Notes under the pieces: generated by a model
Seen by the model: only the letters and a program-made list of their open reading frames with translations
What the model was told of the DNA's origin: nothing
Database searches by the model: none
Part shown: positions 15,809 through 23,259 of the stretch, one piece after another
How the letters are laid out: each line of letters starts with the position of its first letter
How positions within the stretch are numbered: position 1 is the stretch's first letter
From: an uncultured Pelagibacteraceae bacterium
Lineage (GTDB): Bacteria; Pseudomonadota; Alphaproteobacteria; Pelagibacterales; Pelagibacteraceae
Direction of reading: 5' to 3'
NCBI GenBank assembly: GCA_902539035.1
Contig: CACBHL010000007.1
Span: forward strand, 1 to 47,341
Length of the DNA: 47,341 nucleotides
Position numbers and translations under genes: made by a program

Positions 15809-16393
15809 TTAATTTTTAATGCCCATCTCTTTCATATCTTGGTATCTATCACCTGTTCTTGCGTGAGCTCTTCCACTCGAAGCACCTCCTATAGCTATTA
15901 CAACTTCGTCATCAAATGGTGCGTCGTGAATTGTGAACTCATGAGTTAAATAGTATGGTCTTAAACCAGAATCTGTTTTGTGCATCATTGGAATTGATAT
16001 TTTTGAACCTGCTGGCCCTCTTGTATTTGTAAAACTTAAATAAGATGTACCACCTACAGCATCTCTAAATTTATTCCCAAATCTTAATGTGTGTATAAAT
16101 GCTGATGCATGCTCTATCTCTCCATTTAAACCAACAACTCCAGCTTTTCCATATGCAAGTATATTATCAGGTGAACCCATCTCTTTAATTAATTCAGGTA
16201 CAAGCATATCCCCAAGTTTAGGAGCTAAATCTAAAATAGTTGGTCTAAGGTCTTCAACAAATCCTTGCCCGTGCCATGGATTTTTAAAAACTACAGCTAC
16301 AGAAACTAATAAAACTGGCTCCTTAGCTTTTTTCCCACCTTCAATAAAAGTTTTGTCTACAAATTTTGTAAACTTTCTTATTTCTAAATTCAT
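15809..16393 (-). CDS. AA_synth (DUF1185) family protein
   Basis: A 194-residue protein of Pfam AA_synth/DUF1185. Characteristic blocks are VAVVFKNPWHGQGFVEDLRP, YGKAGVVGLNGEIEHASAFIH and AIGGASSGRAHARTGDR. Solved relatives are hexamers with a chorismate-mutase-like fold; the name amino acid synthesis comes from gene context and the reaction is, as far as I know, not established. Its start overlaps the monooxygenase stop (TAATG), so the two are tightly coupled. Conserved His, Glu and Arg residues in the named blocks are candidates for the active site. Confidence 0.8.
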   Translation of the reverse strand: MNLEIRKFTKFVDKTFIEGGKKAKEPVLLVSVAVVFKNPWHGQGFVEDLRPTILDLAPKLGDMLVPELIKEMGSPDNILAYGKAGVVGLNGEIEHASAFIHTLRFGNKFRDAVGGTSYLSFTNTRGPAGSKISIPMMHKTDSGLRPYYLTHEFTIHDAPFDDEVVIAIGGASSGRAHARTGDRYQDMKEMGIKN

Positions 16394-17559
16394 TAACTTG
16401 CTTTTTCTATATTAGAACTGTCTAAATTTATTTTTGGAATTACTTCATCATTAAATAATTTAATACTTCTCATACAAGCTTCATGATTTATTCCAGGAAA
16501 GTTAGACCAAACTTGAAGATTTTGTAAATTCAACTCTGATTTTAGTTCGTTAATTTTATTAACTACATACTCTGGAGTACCAAACAATAAATTTCTTTTA
16601 TGTAAAAATTCATAATTTAATAAATCTAATTTATGTTTTGTTTCTGGCAATTCTTCACCTGGGTCCATATGATTTCCCAATCCTCGCCAATGACAAACCC
16701 ATCTCATATAATTTATAATATGTTCACCTGCTAATTTTTCAGCTTCCTCCATTGTTTCTGCAACAAACATATCTCTAACTAAAGATATACCTTCACCTAA
16801 AGGAACTTCTCTGTTCTCCGCTTTTGACTTTGCATCTTGGAATATCTCAAATCTTTTTTTAAGAGCTTTAACAGTAGGTATCCACATAATAGTGTTCAAA
16901 CCATTTTGTGCAGCCCATTCAATTGATCTTGCGCCATCTACCACTTGCCAAATTGGTGGGTGTGGGCTTTGTTTAGGTTTTGGAACCACACTTATTTTTT
17001 TCATCTCGTTTGTTTCAAGATCTACAAATTCTTTGTTTGGTGGACTCATATCATGTTGCCAAACAAAATTTGGTGATGGATAAGTATAGAATTCACCTTT
17101 ATGACTAAAAAATTCTTCAGTCCATGCTTTTTTCATTATTGTAAGAGACTCTTCAAACAGTCTAAAATTTTTTGCTTGGTCCTTTAGATCGGCTTCTTTA
17201 TTTAAATTCATTGCCTCTCTTCCATAAATTCCTCTTCCAATACCAATTAGAGCTCTTCCATTTGATAATTGATCTAATAAAGCTATGTCTTCAGCCAGTC
17301 TTAAAGGGTTATGAAAAGTAATAACATTGCATGCTTGTCCAATTTTTATTTGTTTAGTTCTAGCAGCTGCATCAACACCCATCATTAATGGATTAGTGCA
17401 CGACTCCATACCTTCGTGATTAAAATGATGCTCGGTATACCAAATAGAGTCCCAATTATTTTTATCACAATAAGCCGTTATCTCTTTTGTTTCATCTAGT
17501 AATTGTTTATAGGGTTTATGATCCCAGTTAGTGGTGTTACAAAAATATCCAAACTTCAT
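16393..17559 (-). CDS. luciferase-like (LLM) flavin-dependent monooxygenase
   Basis: A 388-residue TIM-barrel flavoprotein of the bacterial-luciferase/alkanal monooxygenase class, using reduced flavin and O2. Family features include WYTEHHFNHEG near residues 41-51, NPLRLAEDIALLDQLSNGR and GIGRG. No flavin reductase gene is adjacent. It is the first gene of the block with AA_synth, hydrolase and aldehyde dehydrogenase, and has an unusually strong Shine-Dalgarno. The pairing with a RutD-like hydrolase recalls the Rut pyrimidine pathway, where RutA is also an LLM enzyme, but RutB, RutC and RutF are absent and the sequence does not look like RutA. The substrate is unknown. Confidence 0.82.
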   Translation of the reverse strand: MKFGYFCNTTNWDHKPYKQLLDETKEITAYCDKNNWDSIWYTEHHFNHEGMESCTNPLMMGVDAAARTKQIKIGQACNVITFHNPLRLAEDIALLDQLSNGRALIGIGRGIYGREAMNLNKEADLKDQAKNFRLFEESLTIMKKAWTEEFFSHKGEFYTYPSPNFVWQHDMSPPNKEFVDLETNEMKKISVVPKPKQSPHPPIWQVVDGARSIEWAAQNGLNTIMWIPTVKALKKRFEIFQDAKSKAENREVPLGEGISLVRDMFVAETMEEAEKLAGEHIINYMRWVCHWRGLGNHMDPGEELPETKHKLDLLNYEFLHKRNLLFGTPEYVVNKINELKSELNLQNLQVWSNFPGINHEACMRSIKLFNDEVIPKINLDSSNIEKAS

Positions 17560-17564
17560 TCGAA

Positions 17565-17571
17565 CCTCCTT
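17565..17571 (-). promoter_or_regulatory. strong Shine-Dalgarno of the flavin monooxygenase gene
   Basis: AAGGAGG lies 5 nt before the ATG at 17559. It is one of the two best ribosome-binding sites in the window; most genes here have weak or no Shine-Dalgarno. It fixes the start. Confidence 0.7.
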
Positions 17572-17687
17572 AAATAATTAAATCTAAGACGATTGATCCC
17601 ACTTTCGTAAATATGAATTTAACGACGAGTTATGTATCGTTCTATACTTGAACATTATTATTAGTGAAGTAGAGTTTCAATATAATT

Positions 17688-18644
17688 TTACGATCTTCTT
17701 AAAGGTGTTTTTGTAGCAATATATTGATCTCTAGCTTTTTCCCTTACATAAATATAAATCCCAGCGGCTATAATACAAGCAACACCTAAAAATGTTCTTA
17801 AAGATGGAATTTCATTGAATAATAAAAACCCAGGTATCATAGACATAATAATTAAAGAATATTCAAAAAGTGATACCACAGATGGAGATGCAACAATATA
17901 AGCAGAAAAAATGCATACAAATGCAATAGAAGCAACAAAACCAAAAAATAAAATAAACTTCCAAGTATACTCAATATTTGAAAACCATTCTCTAAAAATA
18001 AACTGAGTTGTTGAATCAAAATTCGAATTATTAAATTGGCCATTCCCCATAAAAATAAAAATTATTACACACAAGGCTATAGCAATAAGATAAAAATAAA
18101 ATAATTGTGTATTAACATCATCTTTATCAGAGGTATATTTTGTAATGGTCATAGAAGCTGCATAAAAAAAAGCAGAGAAAACTGGTAATAAATTTTTATA
18201 TTCAAAGTTAGAAAAATCAGGATTTAAAACTATATAAACTCCAATAAAGCCAAATATAATTGCAGACCATCTTCTAATTCCAATAAATTCTTTCAAAAAT
18301 AATTTTGCAAAAATTGACACAAAAAATGGAGAGGAAAAAAAAAGTGCATTAGCAGTTGCTAGTGGCATATATGTTAATGAGATAAAAAAAGCAGAAAACG
18401 CAATAAAGTGGAGTAAAACTCTTAATACTGTTAAAGAAGGATAGTAAGTTTTTAGTGAAACTTTCTGATTTCTAAATTTTATATATCCAAACAGTAAAAT
18501 GGCTGCAACAAAATATCTTCCAAAAAAAATTTCATAAAGTGCTGCCTGTTCATAAATAAATTTAATCAATGCATCCTGCATTGAAAAAAATGTCATTGCA
18601 GTAACAATTAAAATAATACCTTTAGGATTATTATTGGTGCTCAT
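17688..18644 (-). CDS. EamA/DMT-superfamily transporter
   Basis: A 318-residue membrane protein with about ten helices made of two EamA repeats (roughly residues 10-140 and 155-300), the drug/metabolite transporter architecture. The N-terminus MSTNNNPKGIILIVTAMTFFSMQDALIKFI is typical. Such proteins move small metabolites, often as exporters; the substrate cannot be inferred. It is third in a minus-strand row with a thioesterase and another DMT protein. The 128 nt upstream of the monooxygenase (17560-17687) separate it from the next operon. Confidence 0.8.
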   Translation of the reverse strand: MSTNNNPKGIILIVTAMTFFSMQDALIKFIYEQAALYEIFFGRYFVAAILLFGYIKFRNQKVSLKTYYPSLTVLRVLLHFIAFSAFFISLTYMPLATANALFFSSPFFVSIFAKLFLKEFIGIRRWSAIIFGFIGVYIVLNPDFSNFEYKNLLPVFSAFFYAASMTITKYTSDKDDVNTQLFYFYLIAIALCVIIFIFMGNGQFNNSNFDSTTQFIFREWFSNIEYTWKFILFFGFVASIAFVCIFSAYIVASPSVVSLFEYSLIIMSMIPGFLLFNEIPSLRTFLGVACIIAAGIYIYVREKARDQYIATKTPLRRS

Positions 18645-18684
18645 CGGGCACCTATATCAAATTATTAGAATTTGTAATATTTAA

Positions 18685-19146
18685 TTATTTCTTTAATTTT
18701 GAGGAAAAAAGAAGATTATTAGATACAAATTTAGTTTTATTATCCTCAATAAACTTATCCATTAATTTTAACTTTTCTTCTTCAAATTCGGTTACTTTTC
18801 TCTGGTTTAAATCTATATATAGAGATATCCACTCTATGTTTGCTGATATTTTTTTTTCACTTTTTTCAATCATCTCCATTTTTATATGAAGCCTTTTCTT
18901 GTCATGATCAAAATAAGTCATATGAATATCTATTTCCTCACCTTGCTTTACTTCTCGTAAATATTTAGTGTTTGTTTCAACTACCATAGTACTTCTATTT
19001 AAATCTTTTGCTGCACTTTCTCCCATTTTAAATTTTTCAAGTGCAACCTCCAAGGCTTGATCAAATATTAGAACATAGTAAGCCATATTCATATGATTGT
19101 TATAATCAACCCACTCTTGTTTAACTGAAAAACTTTTTAATAACAT
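18685..19146 (-). CDS. acyl-CoA thioesterase, 4HBT hotdog family
   Basis: A 153-residue single hotdog-fold thioesterase of the 4-hydroxybenzoyl-CoA type. The start FSVKQEWVDYNNHMNMAYYV holds the family D-x-N-x-H-M-N motif with the catalytic Asp near residue 15. Such enzymes hydrolyse acyl-CoA to the free acid. The C-terminal 30 residues are a lysine-rich tail. It is placed between two DMT permeases (16-nt and 40-nt gaps), which could mean release and export of an acid, but this is inference. Relatives occur in carnitine-degradation gene sets. Confidence 0.75.
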   Translation of the reverse strand: MLLKSFSVKQEWVDYNNHMNMAYYVLIFDQALEVALEKFKMGESAAKDLNRSTMVVETNTKYLREVKQGEEIDIHMTYFDHDKKRLHIKMEMIEKSEKKISANIEWISLYIDLNQRKVTEFEEEKLKLMDKFIEDNKTKFVSNNLLFSSKLKK

Positions 19147-19162
19147 TTAAAAATACTTTAAA

Positions 19163-20029
19163 TTAATTCTCTTCTTTTTTATTTTTTGTAAAAACAATTA
19201 AAATTACCCCAATTATAATTATTGCTCCACCGATAAATAATTCTTGAGTTGGTTTTTCTCCAAGTAGAAAAATAGCTGCCAACAATCCTGTTGGTGGAAT
19301 ACCCATAGTTACAATTGGAAGTACTTTGTATAAAGGATTATTTTTTAAAACATAATAGAAGCAACCATAAGTAATTGGCTGCATTATAAAACCAATATAA
19401 ATTGCAATAATCCAATGTTCAAATTTAGCATTGCTTAAATAATTAATTGTATTTCCGTCAAATATTGAGGAAAAAACTATTAAAATAGGTGCTGAAAATA
19501 ATGCTAACCATGCAACCAAAGCCAATGGATTAATTTCTTTACTCAATGGTTTAACCAATACTTGACCAAGCGCCCAAGTTGCTGAACCTATAATAGTAAG
19601 ACCAATACCAATAAATTTTCCATCTAAATTAGGAGATCCTGTTAAAATATAAACACCGACAAAAGCAATACTTATACCAATTAAAGCTCTTACTGTCGGC
19701 TTTTCTCTAAGCATAAAATAAGCAAATATAACTCCAAAAGGAACTTCTGTTTGAACAAGAAGAACAGCAGCAGAGGCATCAATTAAATTTAATCCAGAGT
19801 AGGTAATACTATATTGCAAAGTATTTGCTATGAATGATGCTATAAATATTTTTTTTAAATAGCCTCTAGGTATTGGAAACCACCAAATCAAAATAGATGC
19901 AGCAAACATAAATCGTAATCCCATCAATAAAACTGGTGGAAAAGATTCAAATGCAGGCTTTGCAATAACGAAACCAAAACCTAAAAAGATAGGAACTAAA
20001 GATGCAACAAAGGTGTCTTTTATGTTCAT
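19163..20029 (-). CDS. EamA/DMT-superfamily transporter
   Basis: A 288-residue protein with about ten membrane helices in two EamA repeats, similar in plan but not in close sequence to the one at 17688. Recognisable features are LMGLRFMFAASIL and FAYFMLREKPTVRALIGI in the first half and ATWALGQVLVKPLS between the repeats. The first gene of the thioesterase row, it is divergent from the EutA-like gene across only 61 nt. Substrate unknown. Confidence 0.8.
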   Translation of the reverse strand: MNIKDTFVASLVPIFLGFGFVIAKPAFESFPPVLLMGLRFMFAASILIWWFPIPRGYLKKIFIASFIANTLQYSITYSGLNLIDASAAVLLVQTEVPFGVIFAYFMLREKPTVRALIGISIAFVGVYILTGSPNLDGKFIGIGLTIIGSATWALGQVLVKPLSKEINPLALVAWLALFSAPILIVFSSIFDGNTINYLSNAKFEHWIIAIYIGFIMQPITYGCFYYVLKNNPLYKVLPIVTMGIPPTGLLAAIFLLGEKPTQELFIGGAIIIIGVILIVFTKNKKEEN

Positions 20030-20071
20030 GCCGTTATTTTTTAATATTAATGATTATTAAAGAACTTCTGA

Positions 20072-20084
20072 TATATTCACCTTT
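20072..20084 (+). promoter_or_regulatory. -10-like box and start region of the EutA-like gene (shared 13-mer)
   Basis: TATATTCACCTTT begins with a -10-like TATATT and lies 7 nt before the ATG at 20091. The identical 13-mer is found at 22038-22050, directly before the Pot-type ATPase gene. No good -35 is seen here. Confidence 0.35.
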
Positions 20085-20090
20085 TAAAAT

Positions 20091-20837
20091 ATGAATTCAA
20101 CAAAAATAGATCCTAAATTTGTAAGTAAATCAAATCCAAGAGTCGGTCTGATAGCACTTGCAAGCGACTTTATGATTGAAAAGGATTTTATAAACGTAAT
20201 TAAAGATAAAGATATTGATTTTTTTGTAAATCGAATTGAAAGTTACAATCCATTAACAAAGGAAAACCTAATTAAAATGTCAGAAAAGGTTACAGAGGTT
20301 ACAAAAGATATTTTACCAGATCAGGATCTAGATTGTGTAGTTTATGGTTGTACCTCAGGAACTATCGCTGCTGGACATGCATCAATTGAAAAAAAAGTAA
20401 AGGCAGCAAAACCAAAAGCAGATGTTACCACACCAAGCACAGCAGCAATTACAGCATTAAAAAAAATGAATATTAATAAAATATGTTTATTTACACCTTA
20501 TAGTAAGAAATTAAATGATGAGGTTTTGGAGTATTTTAAAAGTGAGGGTTTTGATATTACATCTAATGCATATTTTGATATCGAGTCTGATCTTGATATT
20601 GGTAAAGTTGATCAAAATTATTTGTATGAAGTATTATCTAACATTGAATTAAATAATGCAGATGCTCTGTTTGTTTCATGTACAGCTCTTCCAGTTTTAC
20701 CCATTATAGATAAATTAGAAAAAAAATTAAATACAGCAGTATTGTCTAGCAACCAGGCATTAATTTGGGATACCCTTGTTAAAATAAATAAAAATAATTC
20801 AGTAGAGGGATTTGGTAAATTATTCCAAATAAATTAA
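20091..20837 (+). CDS. eutA: Asp/Glu racemase-superfamily protein, EutA / maleate isomerase-like
   Basis: A 248-residue member of the aspartate/glutamate racemase superfamily, closest in pattern to maleate isomerase, arylmalonate decarboxylase and EutA of ectoine-utilisation clusters. The two catalytic cysteines are seen: Cys87 in VYGCTSGT and Cys197 in FVSCTALP. Its stop overlaps the DoeA-like start (TAATG), the order found in ectoine catabolic loci. The exact reaction of EutA in that pathway is not settled to my knowledge. Symbol given on context and pattern, not on experiment. Confidence 0.7.
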   Translation: MNSTKIDPKFVSKSNPRVGLIALASDFMIEKDFINVIKDKDIDFFVNRIESYNPLTKENLIKMSEKVTEVTKDILPDQDLDCVVYGCTSGTIAAGHASIEKKVKAAKPKADVTTPSTAAITALKKMNINKICLFTPYSKKLNDEVLEYFKSEGFDITSNAYFDIESDLDIGKVDQNYLYEVLSNIELNNADALFVSCTALPVLPIIDKLEKKLNTAVLSSNQALIWDTLVKINKNNSVEGFGKLFQIN

Positions 20838-22009
20838 TGTATTTTACAAAAGAAGAGTACAAACAGAGACTAAAGAAAGTCCAACACATGATGCAAGACA
20901 AAGGCATTGAACTTTTAATCTCTCATGACACCAATAACCTTAATTATTTAACAGGTTATGATGCTTGGTCGTTTTATTATGCACAGTGCGCTATTGTACA
21001 TGTTAATGCAGAAGAACCACTATGCTTTGTAAGAGCTCAAGATGCAGGGGGAGCTTACTTAAAAACTTATTTAAAAAATGAGAACATAATAGCTTACGAT
21101 GAGTCTTATATTCATACCTGGCCAAAACATCCTTATGATTACTTAGTTAACATTATTAAAGACAGAAAGTGGGACAAACTATCAATTGGTGTAGAGATGG
21201 ATGCACATTATTTCACAGCATTTTGTTATGAAAAAATTAAATTAGGTCTTCCTAACGCAAAAATAAAAGACAGTGATCGTTTGGTCAATTGGGCAAGACT
21301 GGTAAAATCAGACGCTGAAATAACTTATATGAAATCTGCTGCAAAAATTTCTGAAAAAGGAATGAAAACTGCAATGGAAGTAATTAATCCTGGTGTAAGG
21401 CAGTGTGATGCAGTAGGAGAAATTCAAAAATCATTATTTTATGGAACTGAGGAATTTGGGGGAGAATATGCAAGTATTGCAACTTTAGTACCAACAGGAA
21501 AAGGAACTTCAGCATCTCATTTGACTGCTAGCCAAGATAAATTTGTTGAAGGAGAGGCTACTATTATTGAATTATCAGGAACTTACAAAAGATATCATGC
21601 GCCAATGGCTCGAACAGTTTTATTAGGAAAACCTGACCAGACAAAAATAGATACTATGAATAAAACTATTGAGGCTTTGAACTCTGGTATTAATGCAATC
21701 AAACCTGGAAATACTGCTGATGATGTTGCCCAGGCATTTTGGAAAATTTTAGATAAATATGGAATAGAAAAAAAATCAAGAACAGGATATTCAATTGGAA
21801 TTGGATATCCTCCAGATTGGGGCGAACATACTCTAAATATATACAAAGGCGATATGACAGTTCTTGAGCCTAATGTTTGTTTTCATATGATAGCAGTGAT
21901 GCAATTTGGTGATTGGGGCGTAGAAGCCTCTGAAGCAATCAGAGTAACTGAGAATGGTTCTGAATTATTCTGCAATTTTCCAAAAGAACTTCATATTAAG
22001 AGTTATTAG
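20837..22009 (+). CDS. doeA: DoeA/EutD-like ectoine hydrolase (M24 peptidase fold)
   Basis: A 390-residue pita-bread-fold protein resembling DoeA/EutD, which opens the ectoine ring to N-acetyl-diaminobutyrate. Typical blocks are NLNYLTGYDAWSFYYAQ (residues 34-50), SASHLTAS, and IGIGYPPDWGEHT (residues 320-332). The metal ligands of ordinary M24 peptidases are not conserved: the first Asp region reads IELSGTY, the second Asp is Ala256 in YHAPMART, and the usual HGIG is SIGIG. This fits non-peptidase M24 members such as creatinase. It is flanked by eutA and a complete ABC importer. Ectoine is the favoured substrate; a related cyclic amidine or amide is possible. Confidence 0.72.
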   Translation: MYFTKEEYKQRLKKVQHMMQDKGIELLISHDTNNLNYLTGYDAWSFYYAQCAIVHVNAEEPLCFVRAQDAGGAYLKTYLKNENIIAYDESYIHTWPKHPYDYLVNIIKDRKWDKLSIGVEMDAHYFTAFCYEKIKLGLPNAKIKDSDRLVNWARLVKSDAEITYMKSAAKISEKGMKTAMEVINPGVRQCDAVGEIQKSLFYGTEEFGGEYASIATLVPTGKGTSASHLTASQDKFVEGEATIIELSGTYKRYHAPMARTVLLGKPDQTKIDTMNKTIEALNSGINAIKPGNTADDVAQAFWKILDKYGIEKKSRTGYSIGIGYPPDWGEHTLNIYKGDMTVLEPNVCFHMIAVMQFGDWGVEASEAIRVTENGSELFCNFPKELHIKSY

Positions 22010-22012
22010 CTA

Positions 22013-22050
22013 TTGAATTCTACTACCACAAATGTTTTATATTCACCTTT
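22013..22050 (+). promoter_or_regulatory. candidate promoter giving a leaderless ABC ATPase transcript
   Basis: TTGAAT (22013-22018) and TATATT (22038-22043; a TTTATA at 22036 gives a 17-nt spacer) lie so close to the ATG at 22051 that transcription would begin at or next to the start codon. There is no Shine-Dalgarno. The TATATTCACCTTT 13-mer repeats the one before eutA. Confidence 0.35.
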
Positions 22051-23136
22051 ATGTCTAAAAATCCAGAATTCGTCAAATTTGATAAAGTTGATAAAAGCTA
22101 TGATGGTAAAGTTTTGGTTGTTAAAGATCTTCAATTAGATATTGCTGAAGGTGAATTCATTACCATGCTTGGTCCATCTGGATCCGGTAAAACAACTTGT
22201 TTAATGATGCTTGCTGGTTTTGAAACCCCAACCAATGGAGAAATTTTGTTAGACGGAAATATAATCTCTAATATTCCTCCTCATAAAAGAGGTATTGGAA
22301 TGGTATTTCAAAATTATGCTCTTTTCCCTCATATGACAGTTTATGAAAACTTAGCTTTTCCATTAAGAGTGAGAAAAGTTGATAAAGTGGAGATTGATAA
22401 AAAAGTTGATAAAGCATTATCAATGGTTTCATTAAATGGATTTGAAACTAGAATGCCAGCACAATTGTCAGGGGGACAACAACAACGAGTAGCTGTTGCA
22501 AGAGCATTAGTATTTGATCCTTCAGTAGTATTAATGGACGAACCTTTAGGAGCTTTAGACAAAAATTTAAGAGAAAGTATGCAATATGAGATTAAGCATA
22601 TTCATGAAAGCATTGGGGTAACGGTAGTTTATGTTACTCATGATCAAAGTGAAGCATTAACAATGTCTAATAGAATTGCAGTTTTTAATGATGGTAAAGT
22701 TCAACAGTTATCAAGTCCTGCTGATCTTTATGAAAAACCTGTAAATTCTTTTGTTGCAGAGTTCATAGGTGAAAATAATACCTTTAATGGAGAAGTGTCA
22801 GAGGTTTCTGGAAATAAATGTAAAGTTAAATTATCCAATGCTGAGATAGTTTCAAATGCTATCTCGGTAAAATCAAAAGGTGAAAAAACAACTGTTTCTT
22901 TAAGGCCAGAGAGAGCCTTAATTGAACCCACAGAAAAAATGGAAAATATGTTCAGTGGAAAGATAGAGGAGGTTATTTATCATGGAGACCATACTAGAGT
23001 TAGAGTTAACTTATTAGGTAATCCTGAATTTATTTTGAAAGTACCAAACAGCACATCTAATTTAGAGCTTAAAGTGAGCCAAGAAATTAAAGTTGGATGG
23101 AATAGTCATGATGCTAGAGCATTAGACCCAAAATAA
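22051..23136 (+). CDS. spermidine/putrescine-type ABC ATPase (PotA family)
   Basis: A 361-residue ATPase of the PotA/FbpC class. Walker A GPSGSGKT is at residues 41-48, the signature is QLSGGQQQRVAVARAL and Walker B is VVLMDEPLGALDK; the H-switch is VTHDQSEAL. After about residue 240 comes the C-terminal TOBE (OB-fold) domain typical of this class. It starts 41 nt after the DoeA-like gene and precedes binding protein and two permeases, completing an importer. The family handles polyamines, iron and other solutes, so context (ectoine-type enzymes) is the better guide to the ligand. Confidence 0.87.
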   Translation: MSKNPEFVKFDKVDKSYDGKVLVVKDLQLDIAEGEFITMLGPSGSGKTTCLMMLAGFETPTNGEILLDGNIISNIPPHKRGIGMVFQNYALFPHMTVYENLAFPLRVRKVDKVEIDKKVDKALSMVSLNGFETRMPAQLSGGQQQRVAVARALVFDPSVVLMDEPLGALDKNLRESMQYEIKHIHESIGVTVVYVTHDQSEALTMSNRIAVFNDGKVQQLSSPADLYEKPVNSFVAEFIGENNTFNGEVSEVSGNKCKVKLSNAEIVSNAISVKSKGEKTTVSLRPERALIEPTEKMENMFSGKIEEVIYHGDHTRVRVNLLGNPEFILKVPNSTSNLELKVSQEIKVGWNSHDARALDPK

Positions 23137-23184
23137 ACATTTCAATCAATATAAGTTAATCAATAATAAGTTCATTTTAAGCTG

Positions 23185-23213
23185 TTGACTCTTAATAGTC
23201 ATTTTGGTGTAAT
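23185..23213 (+). promoter_or_regulatory. sigma70-type promoter of the Pot-type binding protein
   Basis: TTGACT (23185-23190), a 17-nt spacer and TGTAAT (23208-23213) make the best consensus promoter in the window, predicting a start near 23220 and a 40-nt leader. It means the binding protein is transcribed separately from the ATPase. Confidence 0.6.
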
Positions 23214-23219
23214 TTACTT

Positions 23220-23237
23220 ATATAAATTAATTTATAT
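23220..23237. promoter_or_regulatory. 18-bp perfect palindrome at the predicted transcription start
   Basis: ATATAAATTAATTTATAT (23220-23237) is a perfect inverted repeat placed on the predicted start of the binding-protein transcript, as expected of a repressor operator. A second palindrome, CGTTTAAACG (23242-23251), touches the Shine-Dalgarno. A+T richness makes chance palindromes more likely. Confidence 0.4.
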
Positions 23238-23250
23238 TAATCGTTTAAAC

Positions 23251-23255
23251 GGAGG
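23251..23255 (+). promoter_or_regulatory. Shine-Dalgarno deciding the binding-protein start
   Basis: GGAGG lies 4 nt before the ATG at 23260. The longer frame opening at 23185 starts inside the promoter -35 box and would hide the signal peptide, so 23260 is chosen. Confidence 0.8.
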
Positions 23256-23259
23256 AATA

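Noticed and set aside
16089..16415. 108-codon plus-strand frame opposite the DUF1185 gene
   Set aside because: Antisense shadow; the minus-strand protein is clearly conserved.
16393..17559. RutA pyrimidine monooxygenase
   Set aside because: Only the broad LLM fold is shared; RutB, RutC and RutF are absent and the neighbours differ.
23185..23259. N-terminal extension of the Pot-type binding protein
   Set aside because: It overlaps a good promoter and would bury the signal peptide; GGAGG before 23260 marks the start.
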